Positions 8,926-17,428 of a stretch of DNA of 64,000 nt are shown here, piece by piece. The translations under genes and the position numbers were made by a program. Source of the stretch: Isoptericola sp. AK164 (lineage in GTDB: Bacteria > Actinomycetota > Actinomycetes > Actinomycetales > Cellulomonadaceae). The notes beneath the pieces are model-generated. The model searched no databases and was not told where the DNA came from. It saw only the letters and a program-made list of their open reading frames with translations. The stretch spans positions 558,001 through 622,000 of the forward strand of contig NZ_CP119106.1 of assembly GCF_029643425.1 (NCBI RefSeq), given 5' to 3'. Every line of letters starts with the position of its first letter. The stretch's first letter is position 1.

Positions 8926-9010
8926 GCGATTCCCTCCTTGCGTGACCGCTGCGGTGCCTCGCTGCGGTACACCTCGTTCCTCGGCGTCCCTCCGCGGGGG
9001 CTCCTCGCGC

Positions 9011-10294
9011 TCACGAGTCGACCCCGTTCGTCGTCAGCAGCGCCCGCAGCCGCACCGCGGCCAGGTCCGGGTCGAGCAGCATGCCGCAGTCGTCGGCCAG
9101 CCGGGCCAGCGTGACCAGGTGGGCCAGGGACCGGCCGGAGTGCAGTCCGCCGACGAGCTGGAAGCCCTCCTGGAAGCCGTTCAGCCAGCTGAGGAACGCC
9201 ACGCCGGTCTTGTAGTAGTAGGTCGGCGCGGCGAAGATGTGCCGCCCGAGCTTCTCGGTCGAGGCGAGGATGGAGTACCCCCGCGCGGCGCCCTCGTCGT
9301 CCCCGTCCGCACCGGCGTCGAACGCCTGCAGCGCGGTGGAGGCCGCCGGATAGATCGCCGCGAAGATGCCGAGCAGCGCGTCCGAGTAGCCCTGGGAGTC
9401 GCCGGCGATGAGCTCGGGGTAGTTGAAGTCGTCGCCGGTGTACAGCCGCACGCGTGACCCGTCCAGCGCCGCGAGGGTGCGACGTAGCCCGATCTCGTGC
9501 TGGGCGTCCAGCAGCGAGACCTTCACGCCGTCGACCTTGTCCTGGTGGGCCTTGATGAGGTCGACGAACGTCGCCGTCGCGGTCTCGACCGAGTCCGAGC
9601 CCCAGTAGCCGGCCAGCGCCGGGTCGAACATCGTGCCGAGCCAGTGCAGGACCACCGGCTGGTCGGCCTCGGCGAGCACGGCGTCGTAGACCCGGGCGTA
9701 GTCCTCGGCGGACCGGGCGACCTTCGCCAGCGCGCGGGAGGCCATGACGATCACCTGCGCGCCGGCCTCCTGCACGACCCGGACCTGCTCGCGGTACGCC
9801 TCGACGACGGCGTCGAGCGCCGCCGCGTCCCCGCGCTGCCACCCGGCCACGCGGGCGGGGTCGAGCTGGTCGGTGCCGGCGCCGCAGGCGATGGCACCGC
9901 CGACGGACGCGGCCTCGGCGGCCGAGCGGCGCACGAGCTCCTGGGTGGCGGCCCAGTCCAGGCCCATGCCGCGCTGGGCGGTGTCCATGGCGTCGGCGAC
10001 GCCCAGGCCGTACCGCCAGATCTGGTGGCGGTAGGCGAGGGTGGCATCCCAGTCGACGACGGCGGGGGCGCCGGGCACGTTCTCGGCCCCGATCTGCGGG
10101 ACCACGTGCGCGGCGGCGAAGGCGACCCGCGACCGGATCGACCCGGTCGGCGCCTGCCACGGGCCGGGGGCGTTGAGTTCGCGCACCTCGGTCCCGGCGA
10201 CGCGACCGCCGTCGTCGAACCGTGGCAGCCGCACGGTCGCGCCGCTGGCCTCGAGCACCGGGGCGCCGGCGGCGCCCGTCACCGCGGCGCTCAC
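9011..10294 (-). CDS. DUF993 family, dihydrodipicolinate-synthase-like protein
   Basis: A 427-residue protein of the DUF993 family, annotated as related to DapA/NAL class I aldolases. Segments such as PVVLHWLGTMFDPALAGYWG, VDGVKVSLLD (a Lys in the strand where Schiff-base aldolases carry theirs) and YTGDDFNYPEL fit a TIM barrel. The GTG at 10294 overlaps the stop of the upstream oxidoreductase gene (GTGA), showing tight coupling; a much longer open frame continues upstream but is the antisense-free shadow of that gene. A retro-aldol or keto-acid lyase reaction is an inference. No characterised member is known to me. Confidence 0.72.
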   Translation of the reverse strand: MSAAVTGAAGAPVLEASGATVRLPRFDDGGRVAGTEVRELNAPGPWQAPTGSIRSRVAFAAAHVVPQIGAENVPGAPAVVDWDATLAYRHQIWRYGLGVADAMDTAQRGMGLDWAATQELVRRSAAEAASVGGAIACGAGTDQLDPARVAGWQRGDAAALDAVVEAYREQVRVVQEAGAQVIVMASRALAKVARSAEDYARVYDAVLAEADQPVVLHWLGTMFDPALAGYWGSDSVETATATFVDLIKAHQDKVDGVKVSLLDAQHEIGLRRTLAALDGSRVRLYTGDDFNYPELIAGDSQGYSDALLGIFAAIYPAASTALQAFDAGADGDDEGAARGYSILASTEKLGRHIFAAPTYYYKTGVAFLSWLNGFQEGFQLVGGLHSGRSLAHLVTLARLADDCGMLLDPDLAAVRLRALLTTNGVDS

Positions 10295-11457
10295 AGCGTG
10301 ATCTCCGGGACGTCGAGGCGGCGGCCCTCGGACGAGGACTGCAGGCCGAGCTCGGCGAGCTGGACGCCGCGGGCGGCGGACAGCAGGTCGAAGCGGTGCT
10401 CGCGCCCGGCGACGACGTCGCGCAGGAACTCCTCCCACTGCGCCTTGAAGCCGTTCTCCAGCTCGGCGTTGGCGGGCACGTCGGTCCACTGCTCGCGGAA
10501 CGACTCGGTGACGGGAAGGTCGGGGTTCCAGACCGGCTTGGGCGTGTTGGAGCGCTGCTGGGAGACGCACTTGAACAGGCCGGCGACGGCGGAGCCGTGC
10601 GTGCCGTCGATCTGGAACTCGACGAGCTCGTCGCGGTACACGCGCACGGCCCAGGAGGAGTTGATCTGCGCCACGACGGGGTCGCCGTCGGGCGTGGCCA
10701 TCTCGAAGATGCCGTAGGCGGCGTCGTCGGCGGTGGCGTCGTAGGGCTTGCCCTGCTCGTCCCAGCGGGTGGGGATGTGGGTGATCGTCTGGGCGTTGAC
10801 CGTCTTGACGGTGCCCAGGATGCCCTCGAGCACGTAGTTCCAGTGGCAGAACATGTCGGTGGTCATGCCGCCGCCGTCCTCGGCGCGGTAGTTCCAGCTC
10901 GGGCGCTGGGCCGGCTGCGTCTCGCCCTCGAACACCCAGTAGCCGAACTCGCCGCGCAGCGACAGGATCCGGCCGAAGAACCCCTCGTCCACCAGGCGAC
11001 GCAGCTTGACCAGGCCCGGCAGGTAGAGCTTGTCGTGCACGACGCCGGCGGTCACGCCGGTCTCGTCGCGCAGCTTGGCGAGCTCGATCGCCTCGGCGAG
11101 CGTCTCGGCCGTCGGCTTCTCGGTGTAGACGTGCTTGCCCGCCTTCATCGCCTTCGACAGCGTCTGGGGGCGCAGGTTGGTCATCGCGGCGTCGAAGACG
11201 ATGTCGGTGTCCTCGGCGTGGACGATGCCGTCCAGGTCGGTCGTGTACTCGCTGATGCCGTGCTTGGCGGCGAGGTCGGCGAGCTTGGCCTCGTTGCGGC
11301 CCACGAGGATCGGCTCGACCTGCACGCGGCTGCCGTCCGGCAGGGTCACACCGCCCTGCTCGCGGATCGGCAGGATGGAGCGGAGCAGGTGCTGGCGGTA
11401 CCCCATGCGGCCGGTCACGCCGTTCATGGCGATGCGCAGGGTGCGGGTGGTGGTCAC
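10291..11457 (-). CDS. Gfo/Idh/MocA family oxidoreductase
   Basis: A 388-residue NAD(P)-dependent sugar or cyclitol dehydrogenase. The Rossmann start is RIAMNGVTGRMGYRQHLL, an unusual GVTGRMG in place of GxGxxG that is typical of the DapB-like end of this family. The catalytic EKP motif is in HVYTEKPTAE near residue 113, and the C-terminal domain has MFCHWNYVLEG. It is first in the operon with the DUF993 protein and the TIM-barrel isomerase, and its promoter region is shared with a divergent LacI regulator. It probably oxidises a sugar to a keto-sugar that the next two enzymes process. Confidence 0.83.
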   Translation of the reverse strand: MTTTRTLRIAMNGVTGRMGYRQHLLRSILPIREQGGVTLPDGSRVQVEPILVGRNEAKLADLAAKHGISEYTTDLDGIVHAEDTDIVFDAAMTNLRPQTLSKAMKAGKHVYTEKPTAETLAEAIELAKLRDETGVTAGVVHDKLYLPGLVKLRRLVDEGFFGRILSLRGEFGYWVFEGETQPAQRPSWNYRAEDGGGMTTDMFCHWNYVLEGILGTVKTVNAQTITHIPTRWDEQGKPYDATADDAAYGIFEMATPDGDPVVAQINSSWAVRVYRDELVEFQIDGTHGSAVAGLFKCVSQQRSNTPKPVWNPDLPVTESFREQWTDVPANAELENGFKAQWEEFLRDVVAGREHRFDLLSAARGVQLAELGLQSSSEGRRLDVPEITL

Positions 11458-11553
11458 GGACGGACTCCTTCGTCGGACGCGCGGGGCGTCGCTGCGGTGC
11501 TGCCGTGCGGCGAGAGCTGCCGCGGCTCGGCAGGAGCGGGTGTGGTCGAGGAC

Positions 11554-11583
11554 GGAATGCGCTTTCCGGTCTCACGGTAAGGT
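11554..11583. promoter_or_regulatory. LacI-type operator and promoter between oxidoreductase operon and its regulator
   Basis: GGAATGCGCTTTCC at 11554-11567 is a near-perfect palindrome of the LacI class, in the middle of the 209-bp divergent region. A -10-like TAAGGT follows at 11578-11583 for the rightward regulator gene, so the operator would overlap its -35 region. This fits autoregulation plus control of the divergent catabolic operon. Confidence 0.5.
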
Positions 11584-11666
11584 GTCTCCCGCGGCACGTC
11601 AAGCAGTCGCCGTCCGGCCCGGTCCGCCCCGCGGACGGCCGGTCCGCAGCGGACGAGGAGGATCAG

Positions 11667-12689
11667 GTGGCCAGAGCGCGGTTGCAGGACGTCGCCGACC
11701 GGGCCGGGGTGTCCCTGGCGACCGCGTCGCGGGTGCTCAACGGGTCGGCCCGCCAGCCCGGACCCGAGCTGGTCAGCCGTGTGCGCGCGGCCGCGGCGGA
11801 GCTCGGCTACGTCGTCAACGCGCAGGCCCAGGCGCTGGCCCGGTCGCGCACCGGCCTGCTCGGTCTCGTGGTGCAGGACATCTCCGACCCCTACTTCTCC
11901 TCGATCGCCGCCGGTGCGCAGGCCGCCGCCCGCGAGCACGGGCGCATGGTCCTGCTGGCCTCCACCGACCGCGACCCGTCCGCCGAGCACGACGCCGTCG
12001 CGGCCTTCGCCGCCCACCGGGTCGACGCCGTCGTCGTGGTCGGCACCCGGTGGTCGGCCGAGGAGGACGCTCCGGTGGCCGCCGAGCTCGCCGCGTTCGA
12101 GGCGTCCGGGGGGCGCGCGGTCGTCGTCGGGCAGCCGCTGGGACCGGCCGTCGTGGTGCGTCCGCCCAACGCCGAGGGTGCCGCGGACCTCGCGACCGCG
12201 CTGCTGGCCGAGGGGCACCGGCGGTTCGTCCTGCTCAGCGCCGCGAGCCGCGTCCGCACGGCGCAGGAGCGCGCCGGGTCGTTCGCCGAGGCCGTGACCG
12301 CCGGCGGCGGCGAGGTCGTGGAGGTCGTCGAGCGCGAGTTCTCCCGCGACGGCGGGTACGCGGCCGGCGACCGGGTCGCCGAGCTGGCGCGCGCCGCGGT
12401 CGCCGATGGTCTCGACGCCCCGTGCGTCTTCGCGGTGAGCGACGTCATGGCGATCGGTCTGATCGCCCGGCTGCGCGATATCGGTGTCGGCGTGCCCCGC
12501 GACGTCCGGGTGGCGGGCTTCGACGACATCCCCACCCTCCACGACCACGTCCCGGCCGTGTCCACGGTGCACATCCCGCTGGAGGAGATGGGGCGGCTGG
12601 CCGTGGCGGCCGCCGTGTCCGAGGACGGTGCCGACGTCGGCGCCTCCGTCGGGCACGAGGTCGTGCTGCGCGAGTCCACCGCGCGCTGA
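11667..12689 (+). CDS. LacI-family transcriptional regulator
   Basis: A 340-residue repressor-type protein. The N-terminal helix-turn-helix reads LQDVADRAGVSLATASRVLN (residues 5-24), followed by a hinge and a periplasmic-binding-protein-like effector domain from about residue 60, with typical GLVVQDISDPYFSSIAAG and AGFDDIPTLHDHVPAVSTV. The GTG start at 11667 has GGACGAGGAGGA just upstream; an open frame beginning at 11505 is longer than the family needs. It is divergent from the oxidoreductase/DUF993/isomerase operon and very likely controls it through the palindrome at 11554. Confidence 0.88.
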   Translation: MARARLQDVADRAGVSLATASRVLNGSARQPGPELVSRVRAAAAELGYVVNAQAQALARSRTGLLGLVVQDISDPYFSSIAAGAQAAAREHGRMVLLASTDRDPSAEHDAVAAFAAHRVDAVVVVGTRWSAEEDAPVAAELAAFEASGGRAVVVGQPLGPAVVVRPPNAEGAADLATALLAEGHRRFVLLSAASRVRTAQERAGSFAEAVTAGGGEVVEVVEREFSRDGGYAAGDRVAELARAAVADGLDAPCVFAVSDVMAIGLIARLRDIGVGVPRDVRVAGFDDIPTLHDHVPAVSTVHIPLEEMGRLAVAAAVSEDGADVGASVGHEVVLRESTAR

Positions 12690-12702
12690 GGATCAGCGCT
12701 CG

Positions 12703-13320
12703 TCAGCTCTCGTCGCCGGGGGTCAGGCGCATCAGGACGCGCGGGAAGCCGTCGAGCCGCGACGACGTCGCGGCGGCGACCTGGAACCCCGCACGCTCGA
12801 ACATCGCCCGGGTGCCGACGTAGGCCATCGTGGTGTCGACGGTCTCGCCCCGGTTGTCCAGCGGGTACGCCTCGACGGCGGGTGCGCCGCGATCCAGCGC
12901 GAACCGGACGGCTCCGGCGATCAGCGGTGCGGTCAGGCCGGTCCCGCGGTACCCGGGCCGCACGCGCAGGCACCACAGCGACCACACGTCGAGGTCGTCG
13001 ACGTGCGGGATCGAACGGCTTCGCGCGAAGGCCGTGTCCGCGCGGGGGTGGATCGCGGCCCAGGCCACGGGCTCGCCGCCGAGGGAGGCGATGACGCCGG
13101 GCGGCGGGTCCTCGGCGCAGAGCTCGCGCACCCGCTCGCGCCGCGCCGGTCCGCGCAGGCGCCGGTTCTCCGCGGACCCGATCCGGTAGCCCAGGCAGAA
13201 GCAGACGGTCGCGTCCGGGCGTCGGGGGCCGACGAGAGCGGTGACGTCGTCGAGGTCCGAGGCGGCGTGCACCGCGACCGGTGCCGGCGGCGGCCCGCCG
13301 GGCGCGGCGGCTCGGGGCAT
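12703..13320 (-). CDS. GNAT family N-acetyltransferase
   Basis: A 205-residue acyl-CoA-dependent acetyltransferase. The acetyl-CoA binding motif A is CLRVRPGYRGTGLTAPLI near residues 118-135 (R/Q-x-x-G-x-G/A form), followed by a helix and AMFERAGF near the C terminus, the usual GNAT motif B region. It is convergent with the LacI gene (13 bp apart) and divergent from the PL11 gene. Substrate not predictable; such genes are common singletons and it may have no link to sugar metabolism. Confidence 0.75.
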   Translation of the reverse strand: MPRAAAPGGPPPAPVAVHAASDLDDVTALVGPRRPDATVCFCLGYRIGSAENRRLRGPARRERVRELCAEDPPPGVIASLGGEPVAWAAIHPRADTAFARSRSIPHVDDLDVWSLWCLRVRPGYRGTGLTAPLIAGAVRFALDRGAPAVEAYPLDNRGETVDTTMAYVGTRAMFERAGFQVAAATSSRLDGFPRVLMRLTPGDES

Positions 13321-13421
13321 CGCTGCACCTCCCGCGACACGGCGTCCGGAGGATTCCGGACACCTCCGATCCTCGTGGTCCCGTCCCGGCGGGGCAACGG
13401 GAGGCGACGGATGCGTGCCCC

Positions 13422-13468
13422 TGGCACATGTCGCCGTCGTGCCCTAGGGTCGTGTGTGAATCGATACA
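13422..13468 (+). promoter_or_regulatory. Promoter and TGAA-N4-TTCA-like operator of the first PL11 lyase gene
   Basis: TGGCAC (13422-13427), a 17-bp spacer and TAGGGT (13445-13450) form a candidate promoter. TGAATCGATACA at 13457-13468 differs by one base from the perfect palindrome TGAATCGATTCA and lies right at the expected transcription start. It matches the sites before rhaM and the other two PL11 genes. The leader before the ATG at 13579 would be about 120 nt. Confidence 0.55.
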
Positions 13469-13578
13469 AGATGTCGGTTCAACGCTCCGACGCTGTGGCG
13501 AGGACGCCGACCGGCGTGCCGACGTGGTCACCTCCGTCGAGCGTGTTCATCGATGCAACGACGCATGGAAGGAACCTG

Positions 13579-15942
13579 ATGCGACGACGCAGGACCACCT
13601 GGCTGGCGGCGAGCGCCGCGGCCTGCAGCCTCATCGTCCCGACGGCGGCCGCCACCGCGGTACCGCCCTCGCACGCCGGGCCGGACGACACCGTCCAGCT
13701 CGAGGCCCTCGACCGCGGGCTGGTCGCCGTCACCACCGACGACGGTGTCTACCTCGGCTGGCGCCTCCTGGGCTCCGAGGTCACCGGCGCCACGTCCGAC
13801 GGCATGACCGGGGCGGACTTCGCCGTCTACCGCGACGGCGAGAGGATCGCCACCGTCACCGACTCCACCAACTACCTCGACACCGCCGGGACTCCGGACT
13901 CCCGCTACCGGGTCGTGCCCGTGGTCGACGGCACGGAGCAGCGGCGCGACCGCTCCGCCGTCGTCACCCCCTGGGGGCAGGACCACCGGGCGATCGCGAT
14001 GAACAAGCCCGACGACGGCGTCACCCTGGTCGTCGAGGAGTACAGCTACTCCGCGAACGACCTGTCGGTGGCCGACCTCGACGGCGACGACGAGCTCGAG
14101 CTCGTCGTCCAGTGGGACCCCTCCAACGCCAAGGACGTCTCCCAGAAGGGCTACACCGGCAACACCTATCTCGACGCCTACGAGATGGACGGCACCCAGC
14201 TCTGGCGCATCGACCTCGGCGTCAACATCCGGTCCGGAGCCCACTACACCCAGTTCCCCGTCTACGACTTCGACGGGGACGGCCGGGCCGAGGTCATGGT
14301 CAAGACGGCCCCGGGCACGAAGGCCACGCGCTACACCCCGAGCGGGCAGGTCAGGGACACCCGCCACGTGCAGATCCCGGCGGACGACGTCGCCGCCGGC
14401 ATCACGCACGACGACGACTACCGCATGAGCGCCGACGACTACCTCGAGCACGTCGTCGACATGTTCGCCGGCTGGACCGAGAACCCCGAGGTGTCCTCCG
14501 GCCAGTGGCCCGCCACCCTCAAGGAGGCGTTCGCCGACGCGATGCCCGGCATCGACGACCCCACCTCGGAGAACTACCTCCCGGACTACGCGTACCCGCT
14601 GTCCGCGGCGGACGCCCGGGCCACGGCCGAGTACTTCGTCGACGTCTACGCTCCCGCGCGCAGCGGCCGCAACGACCTGCGCACCTTCGAGGGCTTCGTC
14701 GTCTCCGGCCCCGAGTACCTCTCGGTCTTCGACGGGAAGTCCGGCAAGCCGCTCGAGACCGTCGACTACACGCCCGCCCGGTACGACGACGGGCTGCGGT
14801 GGGGCGACTACGCCATGTCCCGCATCGAGCCGGGCAACCGGGTCGACCGCTTCCTGGCCGGCGTCTCCTACCTCGACGGCGAGCACCCCTCGGCCGTGTT
14901 CGCCCGCGGCTACTACACGCGCACCACGCTCGTCGCCTACGACTGGGACGGCCGTGAGCTGACGCAGCGCTGGGACGTCGACTCCGGGTGGACGCCGATG
15001 GACAACCCGTTCAACGACGGTCCGCACGGCACCCCGGGCACCGACCCCGAGTTCGGCCGGATCACCACGCAGGGCCAGCACTCGATGTCCTCGGCCGACC
15101 TGGACGGAGACGGCAAGCAGGAGATCCTCTACGGCGCCGCCGCCATCGACCACGACGGCTCGCTGCTGTGGAACGCCACGGCCGAGATGCCGCCCGAGTC
15201 CGCGAACCCCGGGGCCGAGGCGGGGCTGGGGCACGGCGACGCCATGCACGTCACCGACATCCTGCCCGAGCGCCCGGGCCTGGAGGCGTTCATGGTGCAC
15301 GAGGGCGGCCCGTGGGCCCCGTTCGGCACCTCGCTGCTCGACGCCGCCACCGGCGAGGTCATCGAGGGCGTCTACTCGGGCCGCGACACCGGTCGCGGGA
15401 TGATCGGCGACGTCCGGCCGGACGTGCCGGGCATCGAGATGTGGTCCTCCATGCCGGGCGGCACCGACGCCTCCGGTCTGCTCGACTCGGACTGGAACAC
15501 GCTGTCGGCGTCGACCCCGGGGACGAACCAGTCGGTGCGCTGGGCCGCGGACGGGTCCACGCAGGTCTTCGACTACGACCGCCTCTCGAACGACGTGCGC
15601 GAGTGGGAGCCGAAGATCGTCGACTGGGCCTCCGGCTCCGAGCGCGTGCTGGAGGGCACGCTGACCAACAACGACACCAAGGGCAACGCCGGTCTGATCG
15701 CCGACGTCCTCGGTGACTGGCGCGAGGAGATCCTCGTGCGGTCGGCCGACTCCTCCGAGATCCGGCTCTACACCTCGACCGAGGTGACGGACACCAAGAT
15801 GTACACGCTGCTGCACGACCCCCAGTACCGCGCGGAGGTCGCCCGCCAGCAGACCGCGTACAACCAGCCCTCCTACCCGGGCTTCTACCTCGCCTCGGAC
15901 ACCGACTACACGGAGGTGCCGCTGCCGCCGAACGCCGGCTGA
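13579..15942 (+). CDS. Secreted rhamnogalacturonan lyase, PL11
   Basis: A 787-residue polysaccharide lyase family 11 enzyme that cuts rhamnogalacturonan I by beta-elimination. A Sec signal peptide (MRRRRTTWLAASAAAC..., hydrophobic to about residue 27) leads directly into the beta-propeller domain. Calcium-binding-type repeats such as VADLDGDDELE, YDFDGDGRAEVMVKT and SADLDGDGKQE, together with GYTGNTYLDAYEMDG, are diagnostic of the family. It has a single catalytic domain, without the FnIII and carbohydrate-binding modules of its two paralogues. It carries an insertion of about 100 residues (roughly 252-372) that they lack. GAAGGA precedes the ATG; an upstream in-frame extension is rejected because it removes the signal peptide. 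Confidence 0.9.
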   Translation: MRRRRTTWLAASAAACSLIVPTAAATAVPPSHAGPDDTVQLEALDRGLVAVTTDDGVYLGWRLLGSEVTGATSDGMTGADFAVYRDGERIATVTDSTNYLDTAGTPDSRYRVVPVVDGTEQRRDRSAVVTPWGQDHRAIAMNKPDDGVTLVVEEYSYSANDLSVADLDGDDELELVVQWDPSNAKDVSQKGYTGNTYLDAYEMDGTQLWRIDLGVNIRSGAHYTQFPVYDFDGDGRAEVMVKTAPGTKATRYTPSGQVRDTRHVQIPADDVAAGITHDDDYRMSADDYLEHVVDMFAGWTENPEVSSGQWPATLKEAFADAMPGIDDPTSENYLPDYAYPLSAADARATAEYFVDVYAPARSGRNDLRTFEGFVVSGPEYLSVFDGKSGKPLETVDYTPARYDDGLRWGDYAMSRIEPGNRVDRFLAGVSYLDGEHPSAVFARGYYTRTTLVAYDWDGRELTQRWDVDSGWTPMDNPFNDGPHGTPGTDPEFGRITTQGQHSMSSADLDGDGKQEILYGAAAIDHDGSLLWNATAEMPPESANPGAEAGLGHGDAMHVTDILPERPGLEAFMVHEGGPWAPFGTSLLDAATGEVIEGVYSGRDTGRGMIGDVRPDVPGIEMWSSMPGGTDASGLLDSDWNTLSASTPGTNQSVRWAADGSTQVFDYDRLSNDVREWEPKIVDWASGSERVLEGTLTNNDTKGNAGLIADVLGDWREEILVRSADSSEIRLYTSTEVTDTKMYTLLHDPQYRAEVARQQTAYNQPSYPGFYLASDTDYTEVPLPPNAG

Positions 15943-15958
15943 GCAGGACGAGCAGCAG

Positions 15959-16054
15959 GCGGGGGTCCGACCCCGACGGCACGGTCGTCAAGCGGGAAGC
16001 GCAGGGCGCGCAGCGCCCGTGAGCGCGACCGTGCCGTCGGGGTCGGACCCCCGC
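15959..16054. repeat. Long perfect palindrome, 29-bp arms, at convergent gene ends
   Basis: Positions 15959-15987 and 16026-16054 are exact reverse complements with a 38-nt loop that has its own small GC hairpin. It lies between the stop of the rightward PL11 gene (16 bp away) and that of the leftward glycosyltransferase gene (37 bp away). It can therefore terminate both transcripts. No T-run flanks it. Confidence 0.82.
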
Positions 16055-16090
16055 CGTCCGTCGTGGCGGAGCGGTGTCGCGGCCGGACCC

Positions 16091-17293
16091 TCAGGCGGCG
16101 ACCTGCAGGCCGGTGCCGCGGAACGCCTGCTCGAGCACCTGGGCGTAGCCGGACAGCATCCGCACGTGGCTGAACCGCTGGCGTGCGGCAGTGAGCGCGC
16201 CGCGCAGCTCGCCGCGCCGGGCCGCTGCCTCGATCCACGTCTCGGCGATCTCCTCGGCGTCGAAGCTCGTGACGAACCCGATGCGCTCGACCAGGCGGGC
16301 GCTGTCGCCGACCGGGGTGGTGACGGGGACGGCGCCGCTCATCGCGCCCTCGATGAGGCACAGCGGGGCGGCCTCGCCGAACGCCGAGGTGAGGGCCACG
16401 ACGTCGGCCATCGCAAAGACGTTCTCCATGTCCCGGCGCACGCCCTGCGGGTGGACCCGTGCCAGCAGGTCCGGATGGTCGCCGAAGGTCTCCTCGAGGT
16501 CCGCGACCAGGCCGGTGTTCTCCGTGGTCATGCCGGCGCCGCACATCATCACGTGACCGGCGGGCTCCCGCTCCAGGAAGGCGCGGGCGGCGGCCAGGAA
16601 GAGCCGGGGGTTCTTCATGGCGTCGTAGCGGGCCGCGTAGGCGACCAGGGTGGCGTCGGCCGGGATGCCGTGCGCACCGCGCAGCGCCATGCGCCGGACG
16701 CGGCGCAGCGGGTGGTAGCGGGTGAGGTCGATGCCGTTGGGCACGACCCGCAGCAGGTGCTCCGGGACGCCGGCGGCGGCGTAGGCCTCCTTGGTGGACT
16801 CCGCGCAGCAGATGCCGGCGACGAGCCGGCCGCTGTCGGCGGCGGCCTTGAGGTCGTCCAGCGCCGCGCCCGAGTGCTCCGGGTCGCTGCGGTGCAGGCA
16901 GGCCACCACGGGGCGGTCCGGGAAGCCCGGGTGCACGGCGAGGCGCAGCGGCTGCTCCTTGAGGGACATCACGACGTCGACGCCGGTGGCCTCGCGGGCG
17001 GCGATCTCCATCTCGGCGTCGGTGAAGGTCCGGGGGTCGTGGTCGTCGTCGGTCGACCGACCGAGGGTGGAGATCCGCACGCCGACCGACCGCAGGGACC
17101 GGTACCGCGGGTCGTCCTGCATCCGCTGCAGCATCGTCTCGCGTCGCACGGCGTCGTGGATGCTGAGGGCCGAGTGCTGCTGGTGGCCGTGGGTGTGCAG
17201 ACCGGATACGACGGTCGAGTGCAGGACACGCGCACCGCCGGAGAAGAATCCCTCGTAGAGGGACAGGACACGAAGAGAACTGTGCTCGAACAC
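16091..17293 (-). CDS. Glycosyltransferase, GT4-like
   Basis: A 400-residue retaining GT-B glycosyltransferase. The C-terminal nucleotide-sugar domain contains VVPNGIDLTRYHP, LVAYAARYDAMKNPRLF and the ExxE-type FGEAAPLCLIEGAMSGAVPV near residues 310-330, as in GT4 enzymes. The upstream GTG at 17302 lies inside AGGAGG, so the second GTG at 17293, 8 bp after AGGAGG, is the better start. No transmembrane segment is evident. Neighbours are a PL11 lyase and a small P-loop kinase; acceptor and donor are unknown. Confidence 0.78.
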   Translation of the reverse strand: MFEHSSLRVLSLYEGFFSGGARVLHSTVVSGLHTHGHQQHSALSIHDAVRRETMLQRMQDDPRYRSLRSVGVRISTLGRSTDDDHDPRTFTDAEMEIAAREATGVDVVMSLKEQPLRLAVHPGFPDRPVVACLHRSDPEHSGAALDDLKAAADSGRLVAGICCAESTKEAYAAAGVPEHLLRVVPNGIDLTRYHPLRRVRRMALRGAHGIPADATLVAYAARYDAMKNPRLFLAAARAFLEREPAGHVMMCGAGMTTENTGLVADLEETFGDHPDLLARVHPQGVRRDMENVFAMADVVALTSAFGEAAPLCLIEGAMSGAVPVTTPVGDSARLVERIGFVTSFDAEEIAETWIEAAARRGELRGALTAARQRFSHVRMLSGYAQVLEQAFRGTGLQVAA

Positions 17294-17428
17294 GCTGACC
17301 ACCTCCTGCTCTCAGGGTGGAGGTGCGTGATGTGGGGGTGATGACCGTGGTGTTACGTCTTCATGACACTTTGCGGGCCGATGACGTGGACAGTCCTGGC
17401 GGTCCGCGAGCGTTCGCCGGGTCGAGGG

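Noticed and set aside
8926-9010. Small gene or regulatory RNA between the DUF993 and isomerase genes
   Set aside because: Only a good ribosome site and a short GC-rich stretch are seen; it fits an ordinary intra-operon gap.
6439-9114. 891-residue plus-strand frame across the anti-sigma, ABC ATPase and isomerase genes
   Set aside because: It spans three well-supported minus-strand genes and a palindrome; the product is low-complexity.
10294-11602. N-terminal extension of the DUF993 frame through the oxidoreductase gene
   Set aside because: This part overlaps the Gfo/Idh gene in another frame and is Arg-rich nonsense; the GTGA overlap at 10294 gives a normal start.
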